NCBI GenBank assembly: GCA_014526335.1
Contig: JACTAT010000052.1
Span: 2,142,424-2,206,423, forward strand
DNA: 64,000 nt
Source of the DNA: Chrysaora quinquecirrha
Lineage: Eukaryota > Cnidaria > Scyphozoa > Semaeostomeae > Pelagiidae
Reading direction: 5' to 3'
Part shown: piece after piece, positions 11,071-21,366 of the stretch
How positions within the stretch are numbered: the stretch's first letter is position 1
Layout of the letters: every line of letters starts with the position of its first letter
Notes under the pieces: model-generated
Told to the model about the DNA's origin: nothing
Databases searched by the model: none
Seen by the model: only the letters and a program-made list of their open reading frames with translations
Program-made: the position numbers and the translations under genes

Positions 11071-11500
11071 TGTTTTTTTTTTTTTTTTTTTTCAAATTCG
11101 ACGCTATATCATGTGATACATGGTCTACAACTACACTACAACATAACAAAAATACAATGTTAATTAGATAAAGATACAGTTGAGTGTTAATAAAATTAAG
11201 GTTCTAAGTTACATGACAGTTGAGTGTTAATGAAAATTCAAGCGGGTTGACAGAATATTCACGTAAACATGGACTTTGTTTGAGGAACTTTGATTGAATA
11301 ATATTAATACCAAACGAATTTTAAAATTATTCCGAAGCATGTTTTAGTGAGAAGTCTCCGGTCCTCCGGAAAGCATTTTCAACAGGAAAATCACAGAAAT
11401 AAAAATTCTGATCCTCTCGTGAGGGGAATCGATCTTCTGCCTCCCACAACCCGCATCACGAAACAGGAGCCTTTACCAACAGAGCTATTTTCACGGGTTC
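11071..11500 (-). mobile_element. Probable tRNA-derived SINE with poly(A) tail
   Basis: On the minus strand, TAGCTCTGTTGGTAAAGG (box A-like) is followed about 40 nt later by AGATCGATTCCCCTC (box B-like). A 300-bp body then ends in an A-run of more than 20 (plus-strand T-run 11072-11092). This is the head-body-tail order of a tRNA SINE. The boundary with duplication copy 2 (11486) falls inside the head. Confidence 0.45.
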
Positions 11501-12703
11501 CAGATTTCGAAAAACTTGGTAGATAGCCCAACTACTGTCAGCTCACCTCATATTGTCAGACCCAAAGACGTTGGCTCAAATATTGCTCTGGTAAGGCTCA
11601 AAGAAACTCTTCTACTACAAAGAAACAATCATAGCTATCCCTTGAAATTACGAGTGTTAATAATAAAATAGAATAAATTAGAAAATTGGACACTTTTAAA
11701 TGGAACATAAAGAAATGGCCTGGTCCCAATATAAATGTAGCTTGTAAGCTAAATCTGTATGTGATGTATATTTAAAACAACCTTGTTCTGTAGAAATCGA
11801 CCAAAAATAATATTAAAACAAACGGACAAAAATGCATCAGTGGTATTGTAAAATTACTTAAAATGGCTAATCTTAGAAAAGATTCCGTTTCAGTCCTAAT
11901 TCATATTCTCTTTCAGGTATTTGAATGGTTGAATTGGACTATATCTGTAAGAAAAGATAACGATCTAATCAAATGTTTGGCGGTTAGAGCATCTGTGATT
12001 CGAGATCATACTGAAAATATTCTTAAAGTATTCTTAAAAAAGTGCGAGGCATCATTGAAGAGGTAGCTGCGCAGACTATTCGCACGTGGTGCGTAAGGAT
12101 GTGGCGATAGAAAATGGAAAGGAAAAAGCATGCTGCTAGCAGGCTATTGGCGAAATCATCAGGTAAGATACTTTCTGTTAATCCCATTTTCCGATCAAAG
12201 ATCCCCCTGTCTCCATTTCTACAGCCCCATTCATGTACAGTACCAATCTACCGTAATGTAAGAGGTGTTGTGGCCGAGTGGACCCGAAATGTTGTGCATT
12301 CTAGTACTCAAAGAATATTTTATACCTCATTTCAAAAGCGCTGCTGCGTAAAACGTTTCAAACACGAAATTAAAATAAACTTCATTAACATGGAAAAGGT
12401 GGAAGGACCAAATTTTCGCTAACCTCTTTGACAAGAACTTAGGTGAACAAACAATTACTTCCCTGATTCTGATCGCCATAGAAGACTTCTTCGATAACTT
12501 AAAACCATGTTAACTCAACTGACTACTTCTCTTGATTCTGATCACGAAGCTCACAGCTGTTGCCATTAGCAGACCGAAATGTTGCTATCTCAGCACTTGT
12601 ATTATCAATTTTACTAGCCTTCAAAGCTTACAATTTCACCAAGTTCATTTTTTGTGGTCAAAGGCTTTATGGAATAGGGAATTTTGAAAACTCGTAAAAT
12701 TGA

Positions 12704-14515
12704 ACGATTCCGTGTTTTCAAAAACGATTCCGTGTTTTCTAAAACGATTCCGTGTTTTCTAAAACGATTCCGTGTTTTCTAAAACGATTCCGTGTTTTCT
12801 AAAACGATTCCATAAAATGCTCGGGAATCCCTTTTTGTCTGAAAAGTGATTGCCGGAAATAGCATGTAATTAAATCGTTGTTTTGTCTAACCTGACATTC
12901 AACACATGTGGTCCTTTGCTGTGTCTCTTTTTCTGTGATGGACTAAGTGCTGGAAAGATGTCTCTGAGCAAATCATTCAGGGTTTCAAAACTTAAACCAA
13001 TAGCGGACGATTTGAAAATTTTCAAATGGGAAGATGTCGTTCGAGAAGGAGAGATCGGGCGAGGATGATTTATGAGGCATTTATGTGCTAGGGGCAGACG
13101 ACCGATTCCTTTGTAGATGGACGAGGATTGTTTAATTCCCTAACAAGAAAACATTTTCGAATAATAACACTTGATATGCTGAATTCCTCCGAATAATTCT
13201 ACCTCATAGTACATGGAGCGCTACTGTTCTATCGTTGGATACTTTTATATCATTTATACTTAATGTTCTGTTATTTTCGATCGACTTTTTTTATTACTTT
13301 TACACGTTTTTTTTATAAGAAACCTAGCTCAGGGCCTAGTTCTAAAAAGTTCTTAATTTTGGCCCAATTTTAGTTCTAAAAGTTTCTTAACAGTTATTTA
13401 ACTTTATTAAAATAAATTGTAGTAAAAACGATAATAAACGTGAATATGGAAAGCAAATTATTAATATTATTGTATTACAAAGAATTAGCCATGCTGGTGC
13501 GAGAAATCGAACGGAAATGCTTGAGAATTAATTACTACGTCCACAAATTTGAAATTAGTATATTGGAAAGCTGGCACAAAAATTTCTTAAGTTTCTTAAC
13601 ACCTTCCTCCTAGTTCTAAAAGTTTCTTAACTTTTGGGTTGTCTAGTTCTAGGTTTCTTTTAAATCGGTTTCTTATAAAAAAAATTACGTGTACTCAATG
13701 TTCTGTTATTTTCGATCGAGATCTTGTTTCAGTTCCAAGCAATTTAAGTAACTTTTGACTGTTCTGTTCGTCGTTTTACTATTCGCCTTTTTGTTATAGC
13801 TTTTCGATATAAAGAAGCTGTACAGTAAGAAATAGTCATGCTCTTTCCTTAATACCTTATTACTTTTTCATGCGCCCCTCCAATTTTGTGCCTTCAATAA
13901 ATGCGCCTCTAACTTTTGTGCAATTCCTTGTTCAACCTTATTTCTTGATTTAGCCAGGATCATATCAAAAAATCTATTTTTCTACAAATACAATATGGGG
14001 TGGGTTTGGCGAGTTTAATCTAATAACAACATCAACTAGGCCCCAAGCTATGGGGCATTTATTGCGTCTGGTGACGGAAATAAAGACTTGGAATGCTTGA
14101 GCCTTGGCATTTACCACAAATTGCCTCCTTGGCTTCAAAAAGGAAAATAATCACTCAAAGGAAAATCGAACGAAAATTACATAAAATAACATTCTTTACA
14201 ATCCATCCACATCTACAAAGCTATTTTAAAGGAATTGCTCGCCATCATTGTCATTAAATTGAATGAGTGAGACATGAATGAGACAGTTTGTCAATACTCA
14301 AATTCTCTGACAATCAATTTTCAGACAAAAGGGGATTTCCAAGCATTTTATGGAATCGTTTTAGAAAACACGGAATCGTTTTTGAAAACACGGAATCGTT
14401 TTAGAAAACGCGGAATCGTTTTAGAAAACACGGAATCGTTATAGAAAACACGGAATCGTTTTTGAAAACACGGAATCGTTTTAGAAAACACGGAATCGTT
14501 TTAGAAAACATGGAA
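12704..14515. mobile_element. Foldback-type element with minisatellite TIRs (copy 2)
   Basis: Duplicate of the element at 1219-3012. The left arm has five 20-bp units instead of four and the right arm has eight. The unit-number change is the largest difference within this part of the segmental duplication, as expected from replication slippage. Confidence 0.65.
13302..13692. mobile_element. MITE family A, copy A2 (in duplication copy 2)
   Basis: Same element as 1798-2189, carried by the segmental duplication, with one fewer T in a homopolymer. It was therefore present before the duplication. Confidence 0.7.
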
Positions 14516-15439
14516 TGGTGCTATAAAACGTACAATTCAATGGATCTTGATGATTTATTGATATTTATCTGTTACTTAGAAGCCAAAGCAAAGATTTATA
14601 AGCATTTTCGGGTGAAATTCAAGGTATTTACAAAATAGGCCCTCATTCCATTCCGTCATTCCGCCATTCCATTCCGTCATTCTGTCATTCCATTCCGTCA
14701 TTCCATATTCCGTGTTTTAAAGATAGCCATTCGAGATGAGTTCACAAATCTAACTAGCAAGGTACATTTTTCTGTAGTATTACATGTACGTATATTACTT
14801 GCTATAAAATCAAGCCGTATTTCAAAGCTCAATGTTAACCTGCGAATCAAGGCAAAATTTGCAGTGAACGCTAAATCAACTCTTTGAGAATATTATACCG
14901 TATTATCTCAGTAGAAAGAGTCAGATAAGAGGCAAAATAAGCATGTAGTGATTCTCCTGTAATACAGTGCATATGTCTCAGTTGTACAAAGTGTGCAGTG
15001 TCAGAGTTTTGTAAAAACACTTTTGAATATCTTGCTGATTCATGCTCTCTTATAGGAAACAAAGCGAGAAGCCACTCTTCAACTTACAAATGGCTTTTCA
15101 ATCTGAACGCCTTTTGCTCTCCCTGGAAAAGGTTGCAACGAGAAGGATCTAAGAAGAAGAAAAAAAAAAACATCCAATGCCAAAGGTCAGTTTCCTTGAT
15201 TTATCAGAACCAAAGATTTCGCCGCTCGAGTATTTGATCTGTATTTGATCTCAGCAAATTTAGCTTCATTTTAAGAGATTTATTTTGTCAGCTCTTGCAC
15301 AATTTAATAGAGATATTCACAATACTTGTTCTGGATAACTATACGAATCGAAAAAACCAGTCTTTTTGTTTGTTTAATGCCCTACAGCAACATAAGTGTA
15401 ACGCCATTTAACTTAGCCAGGCAAAATTTGCAGTGAACG

Positions 15440-16534
15440 CTAAATCAACTCTTTGAGAATATTATACCGTATTATCTCAGTAGAAAGAGTCAGATAAGAG
15501 GCAAAATAAGCATGTAGTGATTCTCCTGTAATACAGTGCATATGTCTCAGTTGTACAAAGTGTGCAGTGTCAGAGTTTTGTAAAAACACTTTTGAATATC
15601 TTGCTGATTCATGCTCTCTTATAGGAAACAAATCGAGAAGCAACCCTTCAACTAAAAAGATACCCAAAACCTTTTTCTACCCTGAGAAGGTGTATTTAAA
15701 GGTGTATCGAAAATCGCTTTTCCCGTTCTCAAGCCTTTAATTTTTGCTGCCCTTAATCCCTCATACTTATTCATAAAAGGGGATTTTGCCCGTTTTGTTT
15801 CGGCGCGCTCGACGAATTGGGTAACAATTTCTGCGTAATTTCGGTTAAAATGGTAGTTTGATTCTTGTTAAAATGCACCAGTTTGGTTATAAACACATAA
15901 TTTTCATCAAAAATACAGACAAAAAAATTCAGAGCTACACACTTTTTTTTATAAGAATACAGTCTATAAGAATATTCAGGCTCAAAATTGCTGAAATTTA
16001 AGAATTATTTAAGAATAATCTGAGGCTCAAGCTTGACGAGGATCATTTTTATTTCTCAGCGTTTTTTACACTGCACAATAAGTGTGATTGTCAGGCAACT
16101 GTATTTGTTTTGAAATGCATACATCCTGTCTGACTCTTTGATACATTAACTATTTTTATTAACAAAATAACAAATGACAAAGGTTTGACTTATTTCTCTT
16201 CATCTTCAGGCCAATTTACAACATTGATGATTAAGAATAATTTAAGAATATTTTCATAAAACAAAAGGATTTCTAAGGGATTTCAATGAAAGCAAAAAAT
16301 TTTCCAGCTAGAGTGTACGAGATTTTAAAGGAGTGAATTGGCCCTCGGATTTCGCGGACCTCTATTTTACGAACAGTTTTATGCGTAAAAAACTGCTCTT
16401 TGATATATTCCCACGGTTTATCTACGCAAAAATTCAAAGTAGAAAAGCTGCAAAGGGAGTTTCATCTTACCTGCTTTTGCGAGCAAACTTGCACAAACAG
16501 CCACAAAACCAACAATCAACACTGTAGTCTTCAT
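15440..16534 (-). CDS. Candidate two-exon secreted small protein, duplication copy 2
   Basis: Same gene model as 3938-4778. The signal-peptide exon is 16534-16471 and the tail exon is 15651-15440. The only coding difference in the signal exon is Phe-14 to Cys (TTT to TGT). The tail exon is unchanged. The putative intron is longer because it contains the family D insertion at 15939-16256. An open frame kept intact in both copies agrees with a real coding role, but the duplication is too young for this to be a strong test. Confidence 0.38.
15939..16256. mobile_element. MITE family D, inserted only in duplication copy 2
   Basis: Copy 1 has no counterpart (compare 4437-4502). It begins ACACTTTTTTTTATAAGAAT and carries repeated AAGAATA/TTTAAGAATA words at both ends (15950-16020, 16232-16252), which is the design of families A-C with another core word. 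Its right end lacks the expected ACAC complement. The insertion coincides with loss of about 65 bp, including the left half of a 136-bp MITE. No target duplication. Confidence 0.55.
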
Positions 16535-16739
16535 CTTCGCCAAATTGTAAAAAGTTTCAGTTCTGCAACACGAGTGCAACATTAAATCGTATTTTCGTGT
16601 TATTGTCAAAATTCTATTAACCCTTAATCAGAGATTTTGTAGTTGCTCTAGAAAATGACCGTAAAGAACCACGGGGGGGATTCTTTCATAGTAAAGGTGC
16701 CTGGGAATGTGCCGCGCTAGAGGGGATACTTTTTCGCAA

Positions 16740-17045
16740 CTCTTGTCTAGCCAAGGGTAAGCTTTTTTACGATTTTAGTCCAGCCAAGGGTATCATATTT
16801 GGCAATGGAGCGACCATGTTTTCATCTTTAGAAGCCTCGGAAAGTAAAAATTTCATCCTTTCCATTTTTAAAAGAAACTGGCAAAAGAAAAAGGTCGACC
16901 TTTGAAATTTCCAACCTTAGAGCATCAATTTCAATCATATTCGTCTAGCTAAGGGTATCGTTTTGGTAGAAATTTATCTAGCCTTGGGTACCATTATCTC
17001 GTAAAAATTAGAATAGCCAACGGTACCATTTTGAATATGCTGGTG
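16740..17045. repeat. Dispersed CTAGCCAAGGGTATC motif cluster
   Basis: About six variants (GTCTAGCCAAGGGTAAGC, CCAGCCAAGGGTATCA, CTAGCTAAGGGTATCG, CTAGCCTTGGGTACCA, ATAGCCAACGGTACCA) at irregular spacing, each followed by a T-rich run. Its nature is unknown; possibly a decayed tandem array or the interior of a transposon. Confidence 0.45.
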
Positions 17046-17199
17046 ACAGACCCTTACTCAAGATTTAGACAAGAACCCCCCCTCGTGTATAGAACATCCT
17101 TAAGTATGGTATGGCAAGTTGACCATAAAACCCTTGGCAGACCTCTTAAAATGCCTAAAATACCTTACCTCACAACTGTTCCTTCCTTCCGTCCGGCTA

Positions 17200-17704
17200 T
17201 TTCTAAAAAGAGGAATAAGAGGAATGAGGAGGAATGAAGAGGAATGAGGAGGAATGAGGAGGAATGAAGAGGAATGAAGAGGAATGAGGAGGAATGAAGA
17301 GGAATGAAGAGGAGTAAGGAGGAATGAAGAGGAATGAGGAGGAATGAAGAGGAATGAAGAGGAATGAAGAGGAATGAAGAGGAATGAAGAGTAATGAGGA
17401 GGAATGAAGAGGAATGAAGAGGAATGAGGAGGAATGAAGAGGAATGAAGAGGAATGAGGAGGAATGAAGAGGAATGAAGAGGAATGAGGAGGAATGAAGA
17501 GGAATGAAGAGGAATGAAGAGGAATGAGGAGGAATGAAGAGGAATGAGGAGGGATGAGGAGGAATGAAGAGGAATGAAGAGGAATGAGGAGGAATGAAGA
17601 GGAATGAAGAGGAATGAAGAGGAATGAGGAGGAATGAAGAGGAATGAGGAGGAATGAGGAGGAATGAAGAGGAATGAAGAGGAATGAGGAGGAATGAAGA
17701 GGAA
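17200..17704. repeat. 10-bp GGAATGA(A/G)GA minisatellite
   Basis: About 50 units, alternating GGAATGAAGA and GGAATGAGGA with few other changes. It is purine-only on the plus strand, so it could form triplex DNA. It creates a long spurious minus-strand frame rich in Pro/Leu/Ser. Confidence 0.95.
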
Positions 17705-17831
17705 CGGGGCGTTTATCTGCCCTCTTAAACTTTAATAAGATCATGACTTTGATTAATAGGTAGATCGTTTGTGGCTTGGATTTTGTTTGGCGTTTTGTCT
17801 AGAGAAAATTCATCAGCTGACCCAATTTTAG

Positions 17832-17908
17832 ATTAACCTACGCGTAGACCCAGACTGCTGAAGGAAGAAAGTTTTCCTTCAAAAGTCTGGGTCTACGAGT
17901 AGGCTAAT
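17832..17908. other. Compact hairpin, about 77 nt
   Basis: ACGCGTAGACCCAGACT (left) pairs with AGTCTGGGTCTACGAGT (right), and inside that GAAGGAA pairs with TTCCTTC. Arms of about 25 bp surround a short loop. The size is that of a pre-miRNA hairpin or a tiny MITE; sequence alone cannot separate these. Confidence 0.45.
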
Positions 17909-17968
17909 TTTAGATTTGGAAATGAGTGTGAATTTCTTTTGTATTGTATATACCTGTTCTATTGCGTT

Positions 17969-18355
17969 ATTTTTTTATAAGAAACCGGTTTATAAGAAAC
18001 CTAGAACTAGACACCCAAAAAATTAAGAAATTTTAAGAACTAGGAGGAAGGAGTTAATAAACTTAAGCAATTTTTGTGTCAGTTTTCCAACATACTGATT
18101 TCACATTTGTGGACGTAGTACTGTAATCAATTCTAAAGCATTTCCGTGCGATTTCTCGCACCAGCATGGCTAATTTTTTTTAATACAATAATATTAATAA
18201 TTTGCTTGCTATATTCACGTTTTTTGTCGTTTTTACTGCAATTGTTTCTATTAAATTAAGAAACTGCTAAGAAACGTTTAGAATTAAAATTAGGCCAAAA
18301 ATTAAGAAACTTTTAGAATTAGGCCCGAGCCAGGTTACTTATAAAAAAAACGTGT
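17969..18355. mobile_element. MITE family A, copy A3 (inverted, 8-bp TSD)
   Basis: Reverse-orientation family A copy, diverged from A1, including the central GAGAAATCGAACGG-like segment in complement. Its right end is ACGTGT; the left end lacks the terminal ACACG. It is flanked by perfect 8-bp direct repeats ATTGCGTT (17961-17968 and 18356-18363), the size produced by hAT-type transposases. Confidence 0.7.
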
Positions 18356-18363
18356 ATTGCGTT

Positions 18364-18897
18364 TACTATCTTGTCGAAATATTTTAAATCCATGTCTTAT
18401 AGTTTTCATATTCCCCTATTCCCCTTTTAGTAATTGATAAAGGGGGAATAAGAAAACTACTGGAGATATGAGGTTGAAAATAGCCGTATGATATAATATA
18501 TGCTCGTAGTTGTGCACCTGTAATCGTTTGGGATTATTTCTTAGCCCCGTATATGCAGATACTTTCTTATTCCCCTTTTTAGTAATAGCTAGACCCGATT
18601 ACTAAAATGAGGAATAGTGTGATTACTAAGTACGACGACATAATTAGAATGTTAATCGTCCATTAGTCTGGTTTGATTTATCTGTGTCATTTGTCTTTGG
18701 CGTCAAGCCTTTTGTAAAAGAAATTCTAACAGCCCATGAATGATCGTCGTGTTAACTGATACTCTTGTGATCTTTTTCTGTTTATTTCAAGTTTCAGATT
18801 TAAAGATTCGTGTTTTCAATGATTACCTATGTTGATCATTGATGTACCTTTTCGCATTCATGTCATGTCGCGTCAGAAATGGTGTGGTTTATTCAAA
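18364..18897. other. No gene; short GGGGAATAAG inverted repeats
   Basis: TTCCCCTTTTAGTAAT and its complement recur at 18415-18460 and 18565-18615, suggesting decayed palindromic elements. No coding signal. Confidence 0.35.
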
Positions 18898-19495
18898 GCG
18901 TTTCATTTCATATATGTCAGCACGGTCCAGCCTAAAACACCACACAGCACAGGCCAGAACACAGGAGAACACAGATGAACACGGATGAACACAGGTGAAC
19001 ACAGGTTGTAAAATAAGGAACACAAAGATAAAAAAACGAATTTTAACAAAATAACATAAATCTAAGATCCAAAAAATATTTGTGCATTTTAATGCAATAT
19101 TTTAATCACGTCATGTCATATTTTTATATTATTATTTATATATTTTATGCCATATTTTTATCATGCCATGCAAAATTTTTATCACATCATTTGATGCACT
19201 TTTTTGAAACTGCAAAATTTTAATTTTCTCCTTCCAATCTGTGCTGCTTTCGTAAGGGGAATCAAAGACTGAATCCTATTCTGTGACTAAACGAAAGCAG
19301 CACAGATTGGAAGGAGAAAATTAAAATTTTGTATCTATGTTATTTAGCTAAAATTCGTTTTTTATCTTTGTGTTCCTTATTTTACAACCTGTGTTCACCT
19401 GTGTTCATCCGTGTTCATCTGTGTTCTCCTGTGTTCTGGCCTGTGCTGTGTGGTGTTTTACGCTGGACCGTGCTGACATATATGAAATGAAACGC
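18898..19495. mobile_element. Foldback element with tandem repeats in its arms, about 600 bp
   Basis: The outer ends GCGTTTCATTTCATATATGT and ACATATATGAAATGAAACGC are exact complements. Each arm then carries CAGCACGGTCCAGC, a run of 9-10-bp GAACACAGAT-like units and a terminal block ending in CAGCACAGATTGGAAGGAG around a 35-bp loop (about 19255-19290). The left arm has an extra AT-rich 170 bp (19045-19210). The right end abuts the BEL 5' LTR within 2-3 bp, so the LTR element inserted at or beside its edge. No transposase. Confidence 0.75.
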
Positions 19496-19497
19496 AA

Positions 19498-19740
19498 TAT
19501 TGTGAAGGTCACGTGTATTGAAAAGTAAAAGTAAGATGCAAATGTAACGTTGACTTGTAAAGGTTTCAGTTTGACCTAAGAGTCACGCTTAGATTAGAAT
19601 TCATGTAGACGAGCACGAGCTTGCAGAATGTTAGAAGTAAGAGATATGTAGGTTGTGTTGTAAATAGATGAGTTCATTACAGTTTATTTATAACGTCGCC
19701 CTTTTATTGCCTTATTCCTGACCCTAAATACATTCAAATA
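19498..19740 (+). repeat. BEL 5' LTR
   Basis: Begins TATTGTGAAGGTCACGTG and ends CCTAAATACATTCAAATA, followed by the primer-binding site. Compared with the 3' LTR it seems to lack the first two bases (TG). It contains the AT-rich TTTATTTATAACG segment that may serve as the core promoter. Confidence 0.85.
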
Positions 19741-19742
19741 TC

Positions 19743-19760
19743 TGGCGCCCAACGTGAGAG
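19743..19760 (+). promoter_or_regulatory. Primer-binding site
   Basis: TGGCGCCCAACGTGAGAG starts 2 nt after the 5' LTR. TGGCGCC is the 3'-end complement expected for a tRNA primer in retroviruses and BEL elements. It would prime minus-strand DNA synthesis. Confidence 0.8.
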
Positions 19761-19776
19761 GCAGGAAAATTTGGGA

Positions 19777-21366
19777 ATGGCGACAACGGAGTCAGGGCAG
19801 AGCAGCTCTAGCGGGGAGCAACAAGAAGAACGTCTTTTGAACAGACTTCGAGCCCTGAGAGGTGGAAATCGTGCGGCAGCAACCAAGCTTATCGCAGAAT
19901 TATCGAGCATTATTCAAGATCAACCGGGATCTTTTCGGGAGCCAAATGTGCTGGCAAGACTTGGATCTATCTCACAAGCTATGAAACAGAAGCAAGAATA
20001 CCTGACGGAGTTGAATCAGAAGATACTTGAGCTTTGCGATCTTCCTGATATTGATAAAGAGATAGACGAATCTACTGAGTATGATAAACGTTTAAGCGAA
20101 AGTTTGGGGAAAATAACACTCTACAAGCAGGGAAACTACGTGGAGTTTCCTGGAAATGGAAGTTCTGAGGATTCAGAGAGTCAACCAACAATGAATATTG
20201 TTTCTTCACCGCCAAGACATTTGGGTCTTGCAAGTTCAAGCAACGGAGTGCAAGGACCTGCAAACCTCGGGACACCAAGTCATATTTCACAAGGATTTGA
20301 ACAAAATTCAGGTACAGCAATCAAATTGCCTAAAATAAGTTTGCCACGTTTCAATGGGGACATTAAACGCTTTTCTACATTCTGGCAGAGTTTCGATTGT
20401 GCTGTTAATCGAAATTCGAGTATCTCTTCAGTTCAGAAATTCAGTTATTTGCTATCGCTGCTTGATGGGGCAGCATACCGAGCTCTAGAAGGACTTGATC
20501 TAACGGAGCAAAATTATGAACATGGTATCGAAATTCTAAAATCACGCTTCGGAAACAAGCAACAAATAATCAACGAACACATGTCGGCGTTATTGAAATT
20601 ACAAGAGTATCCAAATCAGAAAGTTTCGCAGATTCGTTACATTTTCGATAATATAAATGTACACGTGAGAGGCTTAGAGACTTTGGGTATGCCTTCTGAG
20701 AAATATGGCAGTTTACTCATTCCAATCATTATGAATAGAATGCCCAAAGAAATAACGTCTCAAGTGGCTAGAAAAATTACACAGGAAGTTTGGCCTATCG
20801 GAGAAATTTTGGATATTATACGAAGTGAAATTGAAGTCAAAGAGTTTGCAGAAAAGGTTACAGTTGCAGAGAAAAAACAGGAAAGACAGAGCAACAACTT
20901 CTCAAAACCAATTCAAGCCACTACTCAGTCATTCATAGCAAACGAGGCAAGGAAATCTCCAATCTGTGTGTATTGTAATGGCGAACACTTGTCACTTTCT
21001 TGCACAAATGTAACAGATATCAAAGATCGAAAAAAGAAAATAGCAATTGCAAGGCTGTGTTTCATCTGCTTGAAGCCAGGACACTTGGCCAAGTCATGTT
21101 ATGGAAACCGAAAATGTAGGAAATGCGGAGGTAAGCATCACCAGAGCATTTGTGAGAAGAAAATTGCTGAATCAGTTGAACCTCCTACTGCATCTCATCA
21201 AACAGCTCCAGAGTCTACTACTATAAATGCATCAGTACAAACGAAGGGTGATGTGTTAATGATGACGGCATCAGCATATGTGTATGGAGAGGATAGAGGA
21301 AAACGCAAGAAGACCACAGTTCTTTTGACAGCGGAAGCCAGAGAAGTTACGTTTCAGAAGAACTGA
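19777..21366 (+). CDS. gag: BEL Gag polyprotein segment
   Basis: I chose the ATG at 19777, giving about 529 residues; the frame is open 6 nt further upstream without an ATG. Residues 1-110 are polar and helical, likely coiled coil. Residues 185-330 (from LPKISLPRFNGD) match the DUF1759 domain typical of BEL Gag. Residues about 397-461 hold three zinc-knuckle-like motifs, the clearest being CFICLKPGHLAKSC (CX2CX4HX4C). The frame runs into the protease start and ends at 21366, about 40 nt after the frame break, so the last 13 residues are out of frame. Role: assembles the cytoplasmic virus-like particle and packages RNA. Confidence 0.9.
   Translation: MATTESGQSSSSGEQQEERLLNRLRALRGGNRAAATKLIAELSSIIQDQPGSFREPNVLARLGSISQAMKQKQEYLTELNQKILELCDLPDIDKEIDESTEYDKRLSESLGKITLYKQGNYVEFPGNGSSEDSESQPTMNIVSSPPRHLGLASSSNGVQGPANLGTPSHISQGFEQNSGTAIKLPKISLPRFNGDIKRFSTFWQSFDCAVNRNSSISSVQKFSYLLSLLDGAAYRALEGLDLTEQNYEHGIEILKSRFGNKQQIINEHMSALLKLQEYPNQKVSQIRYIFDNINVHVRGLETLGMPSEKYGSLLIPIIMNRMPKEITSQVARKITQEVWPIGEILDIIRSEIEVKEFAEKVTVAEKKQERQSNNFSKPIQATTQSFIANEARKSPICVYCNGEHLSLSCTNVTDIKDRKKKIAIARLCFICLKPGHLAKSCYGNRKCRKCGGKHHQSICEKKIAESVEPPTASHQTAPESTTINASVQTKGDVLMMTASAYVYGEDRGKRKKTTVLLTAEAREVTFQKN

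Larger units (their letters stand above)
11486..16697. repeat. Segmental duplication, copy 2
   Basis: Direct-orientation copy of 1-4941. The offset is 11485 at the start, 11505 after the 20-bp minisatellite expansion, about 11502 by 15.4 kb and 11756 after an inserted sequence. Copy 2 differs by that insertion (15939-16256), which removed the left half of a small MITE still intact in copy 1. The left flank at 11411-11500 looks like a tRNA-derived SINE head, so the breakpoint may lie in or near a SINE. Confidence 0.9.

Noticed and set aside
10813..11163. A 116-codon frame with a 17-residue repeat
   Set aside because: The period equals the 51-bp DNA unit; there is no start context or domain.
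17100..17744. A 214-codon minus-strand frame of Pro/Leu/Ser/Phe/Ile repeats
   Set aside because: A direct translation of the 10-bp minisatellite with no non-repeat domain.
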